This document shows positions 13,359 through 14,459 of a DNA stretch of 14,459 nucleotides, piece after piece; within the stretch, counting starts at the first letter, position 1, and every line of letters starts with the position of its first letter. Below the pieces are notes generated by a model. The model saw nothing but the letters and a program-made list of their open reading frames with translations. It made no database searches and was not told the DNA's origin. The stretch comes from Desulfonatronaceae bacterium UBA663 (GTDB taxonomy: Bacteria; Desulfobacterota; Desulfovibrionia; Desulfovibrionales; Desulfonatronaceae). Made by a program: the position numbers and the translations under genes. The stretch spans positions 23,066 to 37,524 of the forward strand of contig DBNV01000115.1 in NCBI GenBank assembly GCA_002299865.1, given 5' to 3'.

Positions 13359-14282
13359 CTAGGCCTTGCCGGAGCAGCCCAGGACATGGCGCATTTTGTG
13401 GCGAACGATGCCGGCCAAGGCTTCCCGAGCGGGCTTGAGATAGCTGCGAGGATCGAATTCCTCGGGATGTTCCGCAAAGTGCTTGCGAATCGTGGCGGTC
13501 ATCACCAGGCGCAGGTCCGTGTCGATGTTGATTTTACAGACCCCTTGGGAAGCCGCCCGACGTAGCATGTCTTCGGGGACGCCACGGGCGCCGCTGATTT
13601 TTCCGCCGTACTGGTTGGCCATGGCCACGAATTCCGGAAGCACTGAGGACGCGCCGTGCAGGACCAGAGGATAGTTGGGCAGCAGGGCCGTGATCCTTTC
13701 CAAGCGGGTGAAGTCCAGACGGGGTTCGCCTTTGAATTTGTAAGCGCCGTGGCTGGTGCCGATGGCAATGGCCAGGGAGTCGCATCCACTGCGTTGTACG
13801 AACTCCACGGCTTGGTCCGGATCGGTGTAGACGTTTTCCTCCGAGCTGACTTCATCCTCAACCCCGGCCAATCGTCCCAGTTCAGCCTCTACGAACACGT
13901 CTCGGTCATGGGCGTATGCCACGACCTTTTTGGTCAACGCGATGTTTTCCTCATAGGGCAGGTGGGAGCCGTCGATCATCACGGAGGTGAAACCGCCGTC
14001 GATGACCGCCTTGCAGATGTCGAAGTCCTGGCCGTGATCCAAGTGCAGGACCACGGGCAGGTCCGTGTCCGCCGTGGCGGCTTCCATGAGCTTTATGATA
14101 TAGGTTTGGCCGGCGTATTTCCGGGCTCCCGCCGAAACTTGAAGAATCAGGGGGGAGCGCTCTTCTTGGGCCGCGGCCATGATGCCCTGGATGATTTCCA
14201 TGTTGTTCACGTTGAACGCACCCACGGCGAATCCTTCGGCATAGGCTTTGGCAAACATGGCTCGAGGCGAGGTTAAAGGCAT
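13359..14282 (-). CDS. fba: Class II fructose-1,6-bisphosphate aldolase
   Basis: Zinc-dependent cleavage and synthesis of fructose-1,6-bisphosphate in glycolysis/gluconeogenesis. The 307-residue protein shows the catalytic Asp82 and zinc ligand His83 in HLDHGQD, the Glu132/Glu134 region EAELG, zinc ligands His178 (IGTSHGAYK) and His209 (LHGASS), and the phosphate-binding NIDTD near residue 255. The ATG at 14282 is chosen over an upstream in-frame codon at 14327 because AAAGGAG lies 6 nt before it and because the extra 15 residues would be encoded by the leader next to a palindromic repeat. It is the first gene of the fba-gap pair. Its leader carries a 30-bp perfect palindrome, so either read-through from upstream or a promoter placed beyond the palindrome has to cope with a very stable hairpin. 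Confidence 0.96.
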   Translation of the reverse strand: MPLTSPRAMFAKAYAEGFAVGAFNVNNMEIIQGIMAAAQEERSPLILQVSAGARKYAGQTYIIKLMEAATADTDLPVVLHLDHGQDFDICKAVIDGGFTSVMIDGSHLPYEENIALTKKVVAYAHDRDVFVEAELGRLAGVEDEVSSEENVYTDPDQAVEFVQRSGCDSLAIAIGTSHGAYKFKGEPRLDFTRLERITALLPNYPLVLHGASSVLPEFVAMANQYGGKISGARGVPEDMLRRAASQGVCKINIDTDLRLVMTATIRKHFAEHPEEFDPRSYLKPAREALAGIVRHKMRHVLGCSGKA

Positions 14283-14288
14283 GGCATT

Positions 14289-14295
14289 CTCCTTT
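14289..14295 (-). promoter_or_regulatory. Ribosome binding site deciding the fba start
   Basis: AAAGGAG on the minus strand lies 6 nt before ATG 14282. It rules against the longer 322-residue reading, which would begin within the palindromic repeat. Confidence 0.8.
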
Positions 14296-14308
14296 GTAAA
14301 GGTTTGGA

Positions 14309-14345
14309 GCAGGTAGGGGCGACGCATGCGTCGCCCCTACCCTGC
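14309..14345. repeat. 30-bp perfect palindrome, probable dispersed REP-like element
   Basis: From 14312 to 14341 the sequence is a perfect palindrome; its half is GGTAGGGGCGACGCA. With one bulged C the stem extends by GCAG/CTGC to 14309-14345. Read as protein it gives RVGATHASP, a peptide that recurs in spurious proteins from delta- and gammaproteobacterial genomes, which marks it as a member of a known dispersed repeat type. It sits just upstream of the fba ribosome site and lacks a T-tract. Confidence 0.75.
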
Positions 14346-14355
14346 GAAAATTCGC
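14344..14355. repeat. Short near-palindrome beside the large palindrome
   Basis: GCGAA-AA-TTCGC forms a 12-bp inverted repeat with a 2-nt centre. It overlaps the end of the extended hairpin and may be part of the same repeat or an operator-like site. Confidence 0.3.
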
Positions 14356-14363
14356 CGCGAAAA

Positions 14364-14459
14364 TCAGCTGCCTGGAAGAGTAACCCATCTTCCGAAAGAA
14401 TGCATCCTTGCGACGTCTCTTGAACATCGCGGACAAGCGGGGTAGGAATCCAAGCTGTC
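14364..14459 (-). CDS. Possible C-terminal end of an unknown protein with a CxxC motif (partial)
   Basis: On the minus strand a frame is open from the right edge to TGA at 14364-14366 (31 codons). It encodes SYPACPRCSRDVARMHSF followed by GRWVTLPGS. The CPRC pair followed by RDVxRMH looks like part of a small zinc-ribbon, which is why this frame is preferred to two others that are also open here. Codon usage is mixed and the piece is short, so it could equally be non-coding. No family is named. Confidence 0.25.
   Translation of the reverse strand, partial: DSLDSYPACPRCSRDVARMHSFGRWVTLPGS

Noticed and set aside
13951..14436. A 161-codon minus-strand frame beginning upstream of fba and containing RRVGATHASP
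   Set aside because: It runs through the palindromic repeat and then overlaps fba in another frame; the VGATHASP piece is the known spurious translation of this repeat type.
1..14459. Search by eye for defence systems, transposases, integrases, CRISPR arrays or rRNA
   Set aside because: Nothing in any frame resembles these; the window is mainly housekeeping genes.

Overview
The window looks like a chromosomal segment of a GC-rich deltaproteobacterium (Desulfobacterota), most likely of the Desulfovibrionales. This rests on the gene repertoire, the GC-biased codon usage, a CgeB-like/family-9 glycosyltransferase of a type I associate with Desulfovibrio relatives, and a dispersed-repeat palindrome whose spurious translation gives the familiar 'VGATHASP' peptide. 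The assignment is inference; no ribosomal marker is present. All protein genes but one lie on the minus strand.

Left block (1-2990, minus strand, read right to left): a secreted TolB-like/FG-GAP repeat protein, an RluA-family pseudouridine synthase and the first 94 codons of a UvrD/PcrA-type helicase that runs off the left edge. Gaps of 25 and 87 nt suggest one transcript. A 250-nt divergent control region (2991-3240) separates it from a plus-strand RsmB/RsmF-type rRNA cytosine-C5 methyltransferase (3241-4509), which ends 10 nt from the convergent ribF (4520-5482).

Middle (5481-5985): a possible 33-codon membrane peptide gene whose start codon interlocks with that of ribF, GC-rich small repeats, a tRNA-Leu(CAG) gene with encoded CCA, and an AT-richer 67-bp stretch bounded by 9-bp inverted repeats.

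Right block (5982-14282, minus strand): class II fructose-bisphosphate aldolase (fba), glyceraldehyde-3-phosphate dehydrogenase (gap), the replicative DNA polymerase III alpha subunit (dnaE), queD, a short remnant that resembles the 5' end of dtd (D-aminoacyl-tRNA deacylase), and a glycosyltransferase whose C-terminal part continues in the -1 frame. dnaE and queD overlap by 8 nt, and queD, the dtd remnant and the glycosyltransferase are spaced for coupled translation.

Most genes are ordinary housekeeping genes and no defence system, CRISPR array, prophage or insertion sequence is visible. The points that deserve a second look are: (1) the glycosyltransferase frame change at a U UUU UUA heptamer followed by a hairpin, which could be a recoding site, a decaying gene or a homopolymer error; (2) the dtd-like remnant just upstream of it; (3) a GAPDH carrying the residue pattern associated with NADP(H) use; (4) a 30-bp perfect palindrome in the fba leader; (5) the interlocked micro-ORF opposite ribF.
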